The notes below the pieces were generated by a model that saw only the letters and a program-made list of their open reading frames with translations, ran no database searches and was not told where the DNA came from. Shown piece by piece: positions 1-6,727 of a stretch of DNA of 10,728 nt; position 1 is the stretch's first letter; each line of letters opens with the position of its first letter. Origin of the DNA: Candidatus Saccharimonadia bacterium (GTDB lineage Bacteria; Patescibacteriota; Saccharimonadia; Saccharimonadales; Saccharimonadaceae); the NCBI GenBank assembly GCA_023262335.1, contig JALRBE010000020.1:6658-17385 (forward strand). The letters are read 5' to 3'. The position numbers were made by a program, and so were the translations under genes.

Positions 1-68
1 TCTCCCCCAACCTGACGGTTCGTGCGACGAGGAACGAACCCGTCCATGGATGTTTGCTGTTTCGCCAT
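1..68 (-). CDS. 5' end of an unidentified gene (runs off left edge)
   Basis: An ATG at 68-66 on the minus strand opens a frame that stays open to the window edge, giving 22 residues that begin MAKQQTSMDGFVPRR and are rich in Arg, Gln and Gly. A TATAGT -10-like element lies 13 nt upstream of the ATG (87-82), in the gap shared with lepB, which fits a divergent gene start. The product cannot be named from so few residues. The plus strand here has only short frames with no plausible start. Confidence is moderate because the evidence is a start codon, a promoter-like box and a natural-looking N-terminus. Confidence 0.4.
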   Translation of the reverse strand, partial: MAKQQTSMDGFVPRRTNRQVGG

Positions 69-155
69 AAATACTTAGTCTACTATACAAAACTTTCTAT
101 GCAATGAATATACGTTAGTGGAATAATGCCAACGAGTGAGCTATAGTAGGTACGA
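69..155. promoter_or_regulatory. Divergent promoter region for the left-edge gene and lepB
   Basis: This A+T-rich gap carries two outward-facing TATAGT boxes: one on minus at 87-82 for the left-edge gene and one on plus at 142-147 for lepB. The lepB box is only 8 nt from its ATG, which would give a transcript with about 2 nt of leader. No convincing -35 hexamer is visible at 16-18 nt for either. The assignment rests on box similarity and position only. Confidence 0.4.
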
Positions 156-764
156 ATGGAAACTCCGGAACCCTCCTTTATGCAGCGCCACCAGTGGATA
201 CGAGACACGGCGGGGCTTTTGTTTTTCGCGCTCGCCGTGCTGATTGGCACGCTGCTGATCAATACGTTCATCTTCCGCAGCTTCAACGTGGAAGGACCGA
301 GCATGCGCGAGACCATGCACACTGGCGACCGACTGATCGTGGACCGTATACCGGTGACGTGGGCCCAGCTGCAGAACAAGAAATACGTTCCGAACAGGGG
401 CCAGATTATCGTGTTCAAGAACCCGCTCTACTCCGTCGGCAGGTCCGACGAATATATCGTCAAGCGCGTCATCGCGTTCGCTGGCGAGCGCGTCGTCTTG
501 AAGGACGGCACTTACACGGTCTACAACGACCGGAACCCGCAAGGTTTCAACCCGGACGATGCCAACCACGGCGAACCGCTCAGCCCCACTAGCGGCGAGT
601 TTGACGGCATCGTGCCCGACGACACCATATTCGTGAGCGGCGACAACCGCGTTGGCAACAACTCGCTCGATTCGCGCAACGGCCTTGGCTACATTCCTCT
701 GTACGACATCGTCGGACCGGTCGGCGTGCGGATTTACCCGTTCACGCAGATCCGCACGTTCTAA
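156..764 (+). CDS. lepB: Signal peptidase I (type I leader peptidase)
   Basis: This membrane-bound serine protease cleaves signal peptides from Sec-exported preproteins on the outer face of the membrane. The 202-residue protein has one N-terminal transmembrane segment (about residues 18-38), then the S26 catalytic domain. The Ser/Lys dyad is visible: Ser49 in the VEGPSMRETM box and Lys103 in YIVKRVIAFAGE. The C-terminal family box SGDNR (161-165) is followed by NSLDSRNGLGYIP (169-181). The length and the single helix match the short Gram-positive-type SipS class. The ATG at 156 is chosen because it precedes the helix by a normal short cytoplasmic tail. The gene is monocistronic, divergent from the left-edge gene and convergent with parB across a shared terminator. 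It would process the signal peptide of the Ig-like protein at 4746-6674. Identification is secure. Confidence 0.96.
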   Translation: METPEPSFMQRHQWIRDTAGLLFFALAVLIGTLLINTFIFRSFNVEGPSMRETMHTGDRLIVDRIPVTWAQLQNKKYVPNRGQIIVFKNPLYSVGRSDEYIVKRVIAFAGERVVLKDGTYTVYNDRNPQGFNPDDANHGEPLSPTSGEFDGIVPDDTIFVSGDNRVGNNSLDSRNGLGYIPLYDIVGPVGVRIYPFTQIRTF

Positions 765-765
765 C

Positions 766-790
766 AAAAAAGGCCGCGACGGCCTTTTTT
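766..790. terminator. Bidirectional intrinsic terminator between lepB and parB
   Basis: A perfect 11-bp inverted repeat (766-776 with 780-790) encloses a 3-nt loop. Each arm is six A or T next to GGCCG/CGGCC, so both strands read as a GC stem followed by a run of six T. It starts 2 nt after the lepB stop and lies 20 nt beyond the parB stop, so it can end both convergent transcripts. Confidence 0.9.
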
Positions 791-810
791 ATTTGTCATT
801 ACTTGTTTTA

Positions 811-1695
811 TCAATTGAACAGGCTGCTAATACGGTCGAGCTCTTCTTCGTCCTTGAACGCTATGACGATCTGCCCGGCACCCTTGGTATTCGAGCGGAT
901 TCGCACCTTGGCGTTCAAACGCTGCGTCAATCCGGTCGCCTTGGCTTCATACTGAGAGGAAACTATTTGCTTCGCAGTATTTTCAGATTCTTCCTTTTCG
1001 GCCTTTTTAGTGTCCACGATGAACTGCTCGATCTTACGCGCACTCCATTCTTCCTCGAGGATCTTTGGCAACACGGCGTCGATAACGGCTTGATCGGCAC
1101 CAATGAGCGGGCGAGCCTGGCCTTCTTTGAGCTTACCGTCGTTCAAGGCCTTCTTGACGTTTTCGGGAAGCCTGAGTAGGCGCAACGTGTTGCTGATAGC
1201 GCTGACGGATTTGCCGCCCACCCTAGCGCCGATCTGATCGAGCGTCAGGTTGAACTGATCCTTCAGCTTCAGGTACGCCGTCGCCGTTTCGAGGACATTA
1301 AGATCCCGGCGTTGAATGTTTTCGATAAGCGACACTTCCAGTTGATGCTGATCGCTGAGCGTCCGGATAATCGCCGGGATGGTTTTGAGTCCAGCGGCCT
1401 TGGAAGCGCGGTAACGACGTTCGCCCGCGACGATCTGGTACGAGCCGTCACGTTCGACGACGACGATCGGCTGCAGGACGCCATGTTCCTTTATGGATGC
1501 GGTCATTTCTTCGAGCGCAAGCTCGTCGAACGTCCGTCGTGGCTGGTCAGGGTTAGGATGAACGCTTGCGACCGCCAATTCGCGCAGCTGACTGACTTTT
1601 TCGTCTTGCGCGGCAGTGGGATCGAGCGACTCGTCAATGAGGTCCGTCGGGATCAGCGACGAAAACCCGCGGCCGAGGCCTTTTTTGGCGCTCAC
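811..1695 (-). CDS. parB: Chromosome-partitioning protein ParB (Spo0J family)
   Basis: ParB binds parS, loads as a CTP-dependent clamp that spreads along DNA, and works with ParA to segregate the origin. The 294-residue protein has the expected order: an N-terminal ParA-contact peptide (GLGRGFSSLIP, residues 6-16); the ParB/Srx CTP-binding domain (about 42-135) with the GERRYRASK box at 91-99 and ENIQRRDL at 125-132; a central helix-turn-helix DNA-binding region (about 149-180); a charged Glu/Lys linker; and a short C-terminal dimerisation segment. The start codon is GTG at 1695, overlapping the parA TGA by 4 bp (1692-1695), with an AAAGGAT Shine-Dalgarno inside the end of parA. This implies translational coupling. 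The stop is TGA. No parS-like palindrome was seen in the window. Confidence 0.95.
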   Translation of the reverse strand: MSAKKGLGRGFSSLIPTDLIDESLDPTAAQDEKVSQLRELAVASVHPNPDQPRRTFDELALEEMTASIKEHGVLQPIVVVERDGSYQIVAGERRYRASKAAGLKTIPAIIRTLSDQHQLEVSLIENIQRRDLNVLETATAYLKLKDQFNLTLDQIGARVGGKSVSAISNTLRLLRLPENVKKALNDGKLKEGQARPLIGADQAVIDAVLPKILEEEWSARKIEQFIVDTKKAEKEESENTAKQIVSSQYEAKATGLTQRLNAKVRIRSNTKGAGQIVIAFKDEEELDRISSLFN

Positions 1696-2477
1696 TGCGC
1701 GATCCTTTCGGCAACTTCCTTGGCGACTGCCTTGTAGGCACGAGCACCCTTGCTCCAGCGGTCGTACGCGCCGACCGGTTCGCCGTGACTTGGCGCTTCG
1801 GCAAGCCGTATGTTACGAGGAATGGTCGTTTGGAACACCTTTTCCGCGAAATGCTTGATAATTTCGTCGTGCACCTGCTTGCTAAGCGTCGTGCGCGAAT
1901 CGGTCATGGTCGGCAACACGCCGAGCAGCTCAAGGCTTGGGTTCATGCCCTTTCGGACGAGCTTCATGGTCTCGAGCAGCTGGCCAAGACCTTCGAGCGC
2001 GTAAAATTCAGCCTGTACCGGCAGCAGCACGTATTTGGCGGCAATCAAGCCGTTCACTGTCAGCAAGCTCAGGCTCGGCGGACTGTCCACGATGATCACG
2101 TCGTATCGTTCGGCGACCGACCCAAGCGCGCTTTTCAGCCGCGTGAACTTGTGGTCCATGCCGGCGATTTCGGCCTCGACGTTCGCCAAGTGCGACGTCG
2201 TCGGTGCCAGCCAGAGGTTCTTGTGCTCGGTCTGCAGAACCGCTTGCTCCATCGATGCGGTCTGTAGCAGCACCTCGCCCATGGTCACGGGCAGGTTCGC
2301 CTTGTCGATGCCAAGGCCGCTCGACGCGTTGCCTTGCGGATCAAGATCGACAAGCAGCACCTTATGACCCGACTTGGCCAGGTAATACGCTATGTTGACG
2401 GCGCTCGTAGTCTTGCCCACTCCGCCTTTTTGGTTCGTCACCGCGATGATGACTGCCTGTTTGTTACCCTCGCTCAT
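1692..2477 (-). CDS. parA: Chromosome-partitioning ATPase ParA (Soj)
   Basis: ParA is a deviant-Walker ATPase that forms ATP dimers on the nucleoid and moves ParB-parS complexes. From the chosen start the protein is 261 residues. It shows the Walker A box KGGVGKTT at 17-24 with the signature Lys17, the DLDPQGNAS switch box at 44-52, the Walker B region VIIVDSPP near 127-134, and the family C-terminal box RNIRLAEAPSHGEPV at 221-235. An upstream in-frame ATG (2486) would add three residues, but it overlaps a TATAAT -10 box at 2490-2485, so the ATG at 2477 is preferred. Transcription from that box would start about 1 nt before it, making the message essentially leaderless. parA is first in a two-gene operon with parB and is insulated from rplU by a terminator. 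Confidence 0.95.
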   Translation of the reverse strand: MSEGNKQAVIIAVTNQKGGVGKTTSAVNIAYYLAKSGHKVLLVDLDPQGNASSGLGIDKANLPVTMGEVLLQTASMEQAVLQTEHKNLWLAPTTSHLANVEAEIAGMDHKFTRLKSALGSVAERYDVIIVDSPPSLSLLTVNGLIAAKYVLLPVQAEFYALEGLGQLLETMKLVRKGMNPSLELLGVLPTMTDSRTTLSKQVHDEIIKHFAEKVFQTTIPRNIRLAEAPSHGEPVGAYDRWSKGARAYKAVAKEVAERIAQ

Positions 2478-2484
2478 TGGGTTC

Positions 2485-2493
2485 ATTATAGCA
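2485..2493 (-). promoter_or_regulatory. Extended -10 promoter of parAB
   Basis: On the minus strand TGC precedes TATAAT (2490-2485), an extended -10 element. No good -35 is present at 17 nt, where the rplU terminator T-run lies. The inferred +1 is near 2478, one base before the parA ATG. Confidence 0.6.
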
Positions 2494-2504
2494 CGAGCGT
2501 AACG

Positions 2505-2532
2505 AAAAAATCCCCGTTTTCACGGGGATTTT
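2505..2532 (-). terminator. Intrinsic terminator of rplU
   Basis: A perfect 11-bp stem (2507-2517 with 2522-2532) closes a GAAA tetraloop in the minus-strand RNA and is followed by a T-run. It begins about 4 nt after the rplU stop and ends just before the parA promoter. Confidence 0.9.
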
Positions 2533-2536
2533 CACG

Positions 2537-2842
2537 TTACTTGATCGAAGAGATTTCGATCTTGCTGTACTTTTGGCGGTGACCGTTTTCCTTGTGGACG
2601 CGCTTCTTCGCTTTGTAGCGGATAACGCGGATTTTATCGCCTTTTACCTCGGCCTCGACGACCGTGGCTTTGACGCTCACGCCTTTGACGGTTGGCGTAC
2701 CGACGGTAGTTTTGTCTCCGTCGATGACCAACAGCGCATCAAGAGCGAGCTCTTTCGTTCCTTCCGGGAGGAGGTCCACCAGGAGGGTCTCTTTTTCGGT
2801 GACAACGTATTGTTTGCCGCCGACCTTGATTACTGCTTTCAT
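2537..2842 (-). CDS. rplU: 50S ribosomal protein L21
   Basis: L21 is a large-subunit protein that binds 23S rRNA. The 101-residue product matches the family over its whole length. It begins MKAVIKVGGKQYVV, with the conserved GGKQY at 8-12, has the central VGTPTV strand, and ends in the basic segment YKAKKRVHKENGHRQ and YSKIEI, close to the family's KYKPKKNYRKKQGHRQ pattern. The ATG at 2842 has a GAGG Shine-Dalgarno (2851-2848) 5 nt upstream. It has its own promoter and its own terminator, so it is monocistronic. The usual partner rpmA (L27) does not follow; parA does. Confidence 0.96.
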   Translation of the reverse strand: MKAVIKVGGKQYVVTEKETLLVDLLPEGTKELALDALLVIDGDKTTVGTPTVKGVSVKATVVEAEVKGDKIRVIRYKAKKRVHKENGHRQKYSKIEISSIK

Positions 2843-2853
2843 ATGTTCCTCAT

Positions 2854-2867
2854 ATTGTTAATACAAT
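2854..2867 (-). promoter_or_regulatory. Small hairpin in the rplU leader
   Basis: The arms ATTGT and ACAAT (5 bp, 4-nt loop) sit about 3 nt from the inferred 5' end and just upstream of the GAGG ribosome-binding site. The stem is short and A+U-rich. Whether it acts in L21 autoregulation is speculative. Confidence 0.25.
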
Positions 2868-2876
2868 CAGTAATTG

Positions 2877-2905
2877 ATTCTAACAGATACAGAGGTATTT
2901 TACAA
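2877..2905 (-). promoter_or_regulatory. Sigma-70-type promoter of rplU
   Basis: On the minus strand TTGTAA (2905-2900) and TAGAAT (2882-2877) are separated by exactly 17 nt, with a TGT just before the -10. The inferred +1 is near 2870, giving a leader of about 28 nt that contains the Shine-Dalgarno. It sits between the galU stop and rplU. Confidence 0.7.
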
Positions 2906-2908
2906 GAG

Positions 2909-3739
2909 TTACGCAGCTTGGCGGTTCACGATCAACTGGTTAGCCCACAACCACCCGTGCACGTTGCCGCAGTCCAGGTACTCGCCCGTGACCGGCACCG
3001 CGACGACCGGCGCGCCCTCGACAGCCGCCTGCGTGACGACGCTAATGAGGTAGTACTCGCCCGACACGTCCAGCTGGCAGTACTCGTAGGTGCGACGCAG
3101 CACGTCGTATGCTAGCACGAACTTGCCGAGGCTGATCTGGTCGCTTGGCGCTTGGCCAAGCGGCGGCTAGTCCACGCTGCCGGCAAACAAGCCGGTGTCT
3201 TCATTGAAATCAACCCCGCCGTAGCGGCTGAGCTCGTCGGCAGGTGCGGTAGCGGTCAGCAAGCCGTTCTGGCCTTCGGGCACCGCTTCGATCAGCCGCG
3301 CGATCTCGGACGTTCCGTCGGCATGATACGTGAAATCGTCTCCACCGAGCACGGCGACCGATTCGCCCTTTTGCAGGTGCGGGAACACCAGCGCTACCGG
3401 GATGGCCGTACCGTATTTTTCGTTCGAATCCTGCTCGATGAAGTGAAAAACGACGTTTTGCGGCGGGCGAGCAAGTTCGATCAGGTCCTGCTGACGATTG
3501 TATTCCAGGAACCTGTTCAGCTCGGCGTTATCAGAATAATACTGCTGCAGCTGAGTACTCCCCTTGTTCACCACGAAGAATATCTCGGTAATTCCCGCCT
3601 TGATGCAGTCGCGCACCACGTAGTCGACGATCGGCCGGTTCCCTACTGGCAGCATGCATTTGTCGATTGATTTCGTGATCGGCAGGCGGCGTGTCCCCCA
3701 GCCGGCAGTTGAGATGATAGCTTTTCGTACGGTCGTCAT
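2909..3739 (-). pseudogene. galU: UTP-glucose-1-phosphate uridylyltransferase (GalU-like), interrupted by an in-frame TAG
   Basis: GalU makes UDP-glucose from UTP and glucose-1-phosphate for surface polysaccharides. The reading frame starts at the ATG at 3739 and covers 276 positions, normal for the family. The N-terminal nucleotide-binding motif AGWGTRRLP (12-20) is followed by KCMLPV; LGGDDF (131-136) matches the metal/UTP loop. The C-terminal half has APSDQISLGKFVL, GEYYLISVV and LDCGNVHGW, matching the family's APSN..GRYVL, GEIQLTDA and DVGD..GY segments. Codon 191 (3169-3167) is TAG. The flanking residues VD-stop-PPLGQAPSD align with the family's VEKP segment, so the lost residue is probably Lys and one base change (AAG to TAG) would explain it. 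No frameshift is present. TAG ends at least four other genes here, so reassignment is unlikely. It could be a real nonsense mutation, a sequencing error or a readthrough site. Confidence 0.85.
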
Positions 3740-3748
3740 ATGTTCTCC

Positions 3749-3754
3749 AGTATA
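3749..3754 (-). promoter_or_regulatory. -10 box upstream of galU
   Basis: TATACT on the minus strand lies 9 nt from the galU ATG and is followed by GGAGAACAT. If it is the -10, the transcript starts about 3 nt before the ATG and the GGAG would not be in the RNA. If transcription starts further upstream, GGAG serves as the ribosome-binding site. The sequence does not decide between these. Confidence 0.4.
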
Positions 3755-3761
3755 GCCGTTA

Positions 3762-4655
3762 TTAGATTTGTCCGCCAGAATACAGCGCCACGAGCACCAC
3801 TGCCACGGCCGTCAAGCCGACGCTCTTATACAGGCCATGGTGGTACCGCCACGACATGCGCACAGGTTTAGGCAGCCGGTGCCTGTAGGCGTGAGTCGCG
3901 ATGGCAACGAGCGCCGCGAAAAGGAGCAGCACGACCGACCCAAGCACCGCTGGCGTCATGGACTGGACCGCGACGCCGAAACGAGTTATGGGGCTTAGCG
4001 CGGCCGGGCCTGCCGGTGACACCGACTGCGGAGCAAGTGCTCCCGCCACTGTTGGCGCGGCAGGTGCACCGTATAGTGCCACGATCAGCTTGGCGTGCTT
4101 GCCGTTCAGAACGCCGTCGGCGACCGCGAAGCCGACTTCCGTGTACTGGGCGTTCAGGATGTTCTTGCGGTGATCGGGCGACCCCATCCATGCGGTCACC
4201 GCGGCGTCAGCGGTCGTAAAATTCTTGGCAAGGTTCTCGCCTGCATAGGCATAGTTATAGCCCGCTTCGGCGAACCATTGCCACGGCGTGGCACCCTTTG
4301 GCGACGTATGCGCCCAATACTGCTCCTTGAACATGTCCTGCGCTTTTAGGAACGCGGCGGCGGCAAGCGTCTCGTTGTACGCCAGCGGTTGCAGTTGCTG
4401 GTTGGTGCGCTCGGCATTCGTATCGTCAAGCAATTGCTCGGACGACACCGTCGCTTGGCTGCCGAGTACCGACGATTCGGCCAACTGCGGATTCGAGGCG
4501 ACGAACGCGGCGCCCACGAGGCCCAAAATGACAAGAATGCCGTACGACCGCACCAAATGCGGCCTGAACTGGTTCGCAACGTGCGGGACGAACGTCAGTT
4601 TCAAATGACGGTGCACTTTGTGATGGATCGGTCGTTTGGTATGTGTGTTTTTCAT
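3762..4655 (-). CDS. CAP (SCP/PR1-like, YkwD-type) domain protein with three membrane segments
   Basis: CAP-domain proteins are secreted or surface proteins; the bacterial YkwD type has no settled biochemical function. The 297-residue protein has a basic N-terminal tail rich in His, Arg and Lys, a hydrophobic segment (about 38-54), and a CAP domain (about 74-196). That domain has QYWAHTSPKG with His116, GENLAKNF with Glu140, and SPDHRKNILN with His162, the residues that line the CAP cavity. An Ala/Pro linker follows, then two more hydrophobic segments (about 235-254 and 276-292) separated by a basic loop rich in His and Arg. The simplest topology places the CAP domain outside and the basic loop inside. 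The ATG at 4655 follows a TATACT extended -10 box with a 14-nt leader and no clear ribosome-binding site. It sits 22 nt upstream of galU. Confidence 0.88.
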   Translation of the reverse strand: MKNTHTKRPIHHKVHRHLKLTFVPHVANQFRPHLVRSYGILVILGLVGAAFVASNPQLAESSVLGSQATVSSEQLLDDTNAERTNQQLQPLAYNETLAAAAFLKAQDMFKEQYWAHTSPKGATPWQWFAEAGYNYAYAGENLAKNFTTADAAVTAWMGSPDHRKNILNAQYTEVGFAVADGVLNGKHAKLIVALYGAPAAPTVAGALAPQSVSPAGPAALSPITRFGVAVQSMTPAVLGSVVLLLFAALVAIATHAYRHRLPKPVRMSWRYHHGLYKSVGLTAVAVVLVALYSGGQI

Positions 4656-4675
4656 CGCGTTTTATGCTTGGTACC

Positions 4676-4684
4676 AGTATAGCA
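4676..4684 (-). promoter_or_regulatory. Extended -10 promoter of the CAP-domain gene
   Basis: TGC precedes TATACT (4681-4676) on the minus strand. The position 17 nt upstream falls inside the terminator stem of the preceding gene, so no normal -35 exists. The inferred leader is about 14 nt. Confidence 0.5.
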
Positions 4685-4691
4685 AACTACG

Positions 4692-4718
4692 AAAAAAGCG
4701 GGAGCATTTCGCTCCCGC
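4692..4718 (-). terminator. Intrinsic terminator of the Ig-like protein gene
   Basis: A perfect 8-bp G+C-rich stem (4698-4705 with 4711-4718), a 5-nt loop, and six T on the minus strand (4697-4692). It lies about 27 nt after the stop codon and directly upstream of the CAP-gene promoter. Confidence 0.9.
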
Positions 4719-4745
4719 CCTTCTCGTTCGCCATAAGCGGTTCAA

Positions 4746-6674
4746 TTATTCTTCGCCGTTGCGACGCATGAGCGCGAACAGCCACCATGCAGCGCCAGCG
4801 CCGGCAGCCAAGATGGGCAGCCACCAGTACCATGCGAGGCCAAGCACGGAGAATCCGCCGTCGGTCTTTTCAGGGGTAGCGGTCGTGCCGAGGATCTCGG
4901 CGTTGTCGTCGTCATTGTCCTGCGTATTCGCGCCAGCGACAGCCGGAGTGTCCTCGGCGTCAGCGGCAGGAGTCAGGGCGACGTTCGAGAACGTGCCGGT
5001 CGGCGCGTTGTTCGTTTGCGTCAACGCCGAAGCTGGCTGCGCCAACGGATTCACGACAGGTGCGGCATACGTGAACGTAAATGTCTTCGTTGTCGTGTTG
5101 CCAGCCGCGTCGGTGACGGTCAAAGTATATTCGTAAGTGCCGTCGGCAGAGACAGTGAACGTCGGTTCAGCGACGTTATTCGCAGAAAGCGTCACGTTCG
5201 GATTGCTGCCGGTCCATGCGTAGGTCAACGGACCGTTCGTGTCGGCCGCGGTAATTACCGGAGTAATCACGTTGCCGCTCGTCGTGTAGTTCGCCAACGT
5301 TACCACAGGAGCCGTTGCGTCGTAGACGATTTCGAAAGTGTCCGACCAGTCAGATGGATTGCCAACCGCGTCGTATGCTCGTACTTGGATGTAGTGCGTG
5401 CCTTCGCCTTGGTTGAAGACACCGTCGGACTCGTTAGCAGTAACAGGGTTTATCCAAGCCGCAGCTTCGGTGTTATGAGCGCTCGAAGCGATGTTATTCC
5501 AATACTTGTAGTCGTACTTGACTGGGCTGCCAGCTGGCGTATTCCAGAGAGCTTTGACCGAGTAGCTGTTCGTCACGCCACCGTTCACGAGGTCGGTCGT
5601 GCCGGCGCGAAGCGATACGACAGGCGCGTCAGGCGCAGTCATGTCAACGGTAAACGCGTACGTGCCTTCGTTGCCCGCGTTGTCCTGGAACGTTACGGTG
5701 TCAGCTTTGGTTTTGTAGTAGCGCTTGATGAACTTCGTTTTGTTCGAGCCAACAACTTCGTACCAACCCTGCCCCAACGTAGCCGGGACGACAGGTTCGC
5801 TGAATGTCAGCGTGACGGCGATGCGACCATCTTCCTTAGTTTCGTACACTTGCTGCATGTCGGTAACGGTCGGGACGGTTTTGTCGACCGTAATGGTACG
5901 TGTTGCGTTGACGGCAAAATTACCTGCGCGATCCTGCGCACGAGCAATCAGCGTATACACGCCGTCTGCTAAATTGGTAACGTTCATGACACAGTCAGTC
6001 GTAAAGCTCGTCACCCACTGCGGGTACGCATCAAGGTTCGTCGCGCTCGTGCAAACGTCGACCACGTTATTCGTGGCGTCAACAGCGTAAACGCTCACGG
6101 CGTTCAACTTATAATTGTCAGTCGCGGTTATGTTGACGGGAACATTCTTGTTCGTCAAAACGGCAGCAGCTGGCGTGTTGATAATAATCGTTGGCAGCGT
6201 TGAGTCACAATTCTTCGCCGCGTAATTCGCCGTCAGGATTTGGTTGTAAACGTGTGCCAAATGGTAGTAACCAATAATGGTTCCGAACCACCAAATAGGC
6301 TCTTTAGTTGTATACTTGCCGATTACATGCGCCGACACGTTGCCCGCGGCGATTTCGGTAACACCAAGAGACTTGGTGTACGTGTCGGTATCGTCAGGCG
6401 TGAGCGTGTTGATCGTCGTGCCGTAAGGGGTCGTATAGCCGACTACCGCATCCCAGTTATATTCGTTCTGTGGAACGTTTGGCAGGAGTGCTTGGCGTGC
6501 AGTTACCTTCAGGACAGCCTTTTGGTCTTCACAAAGTACTTCGGCCTCGAGCGGGCTTGGCGCCGCCTTGGCGGTCAGGCTTGTCGCAAGCGGCGTTACG
6601 GTACTGAACGCGAGCACCAGTGCCATGAACGTCAGCGTGCTCCGCTTGAATAAAGTTGATACTACCTCTCGCAT
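4746..6674 (-). CDS. Secreted multi-Ig-like surface protein with C-terminal membrane anchor
   Basis: This is probably an adhesin-like or structural cell-surface protein; its ligand is unknown. From the ATG at 6674 it has 642 residues. A signal peptide covers about 1-37 with a likely AKA/AP cleavage. An N-terminal domain without a recognised family (about 42-160) is bounded by Cys48 and Cys156. Four Ig-like or PKD-like beta domains follow (about 160-263, 264-343, 344-451, 452-537), joined at DKTVPT, DMTAPDAP and DATAPVV. Cys208 and Cys228 could form a disulfide in the first. An Asp- and Asn-rich linker leads to a Trp-rich transmembrane helix (about 612-636) and the tail RRNGEE. No LPXTG motif is present. 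The frame also opens at TTG codons 6683 and 6680; AGGAGAGG at 6694-6687 suits the TTG at 6680 by spacing, so the exact start is uncertain by three residues. Two strong promoters lie upstream. Confidence 0.88.
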   Translation of the reverse strand: MREVVSTLFKRSTLTFMALVLAFSTVTPLATSLTAKAAPSPLEAEVLCEDQKAVLKVTARQALLPNVPQNEYNWDAVVGYTTPYGTTINTLTPDDTDTYTKSLGVTEIAAGNVSAHVIGKYTTKEPIWWFGTIIGYYHLAHVYNQILTANYAAKNCDSTLPTIIINTPAAAVLTNKNVPVNITATDNYKLNAVSVYAVDATNNVVDVCTSATNLDAYPQWVTSFTTDCVMNVTNLADGVYTLIARAQDRAGNFAVNATRTITVDKTVPTVTDMQQVYETKEDGRIAVTLTFSEPVVPATLGQGWYEVVGSNKTKFIKRYYKTKADTVTFQDNAGNEGTYAFTVDMTAPDAPVVSLRAGTTDLVNGGVTNSYSVKALWNTPAGSPVKYDYKYWNNIASSAHNTEAAAWINPVTANESDGVFNQGEGTHYIQVRAYDAVGNPSDWSDTFEIVYDATAPVVTLANYTTSGNVITPVITAADTNGPLTYAWTGSNPNVTLSANNVAEPTFTVSADGTYEYTLTVTDAAGNTTTKTFTFTYAAPVVNPLAQPASALTQTNNAPTGTFSNVALTPAADAEDTPAVAGANTQDNDDDNAEILGTTATPEKTDGGFSVLGLAWYWWLPILAAGAGAAWWLFALMRRNGEE

Positions 6675-6727
6675 ATGCAACAAAAACCTCTCCTACGCGC
6701 TCCACGCACGTTTAGTAATGTGCGCTC

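Noticed and set aside
141..767. Long minus-strand open frame opposite lepB
   Set aside because: It is antisense to a secure lepB, has the repetitive Val/Asp/Arg composition of a shadow frame, and matches no family.
652..1179. Plus-strand open frame across the lepB end and parB
   Set aside because: It runs through the bidirectional terminator and lies opposite parB; its composition is that of a reversed coding frame.
1692..2842. parS site near parAB
   Set aside because: I looked for TGTTTCACGTGAAACA-like palindromes and found only half-site fragments such as TTTTCACG (part of the rplU terminator region) and ACGTGAAA near 3328.
2843..2857. Four-codon leader ORF (ATG AGG AAC ATA TGA) overlapping the rplU start
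   Set aside because: Its ATG overlaps the GAGG ribosome-binding site of rplU and has no binding site of its own; chance is the simpler explanation.
3167..3169. TAG recoded as an amino acid (for example pyrrolysine or a reassigned code)
   Set aside because: TAG ends ileS, the chaB-like gene, mpg and the 68-residue gene at sensible C-termini, and TGA ends parA, parB and the zincin gene, so the standard bacterial code fits.
5016..5972. Long Arg/Val-rich plus-strand frame opposite the Ig-like gene
   Set aside because: It is a shadow of the minus-strand gene, with no promoter or ribosome-binding site and very high Arg content.
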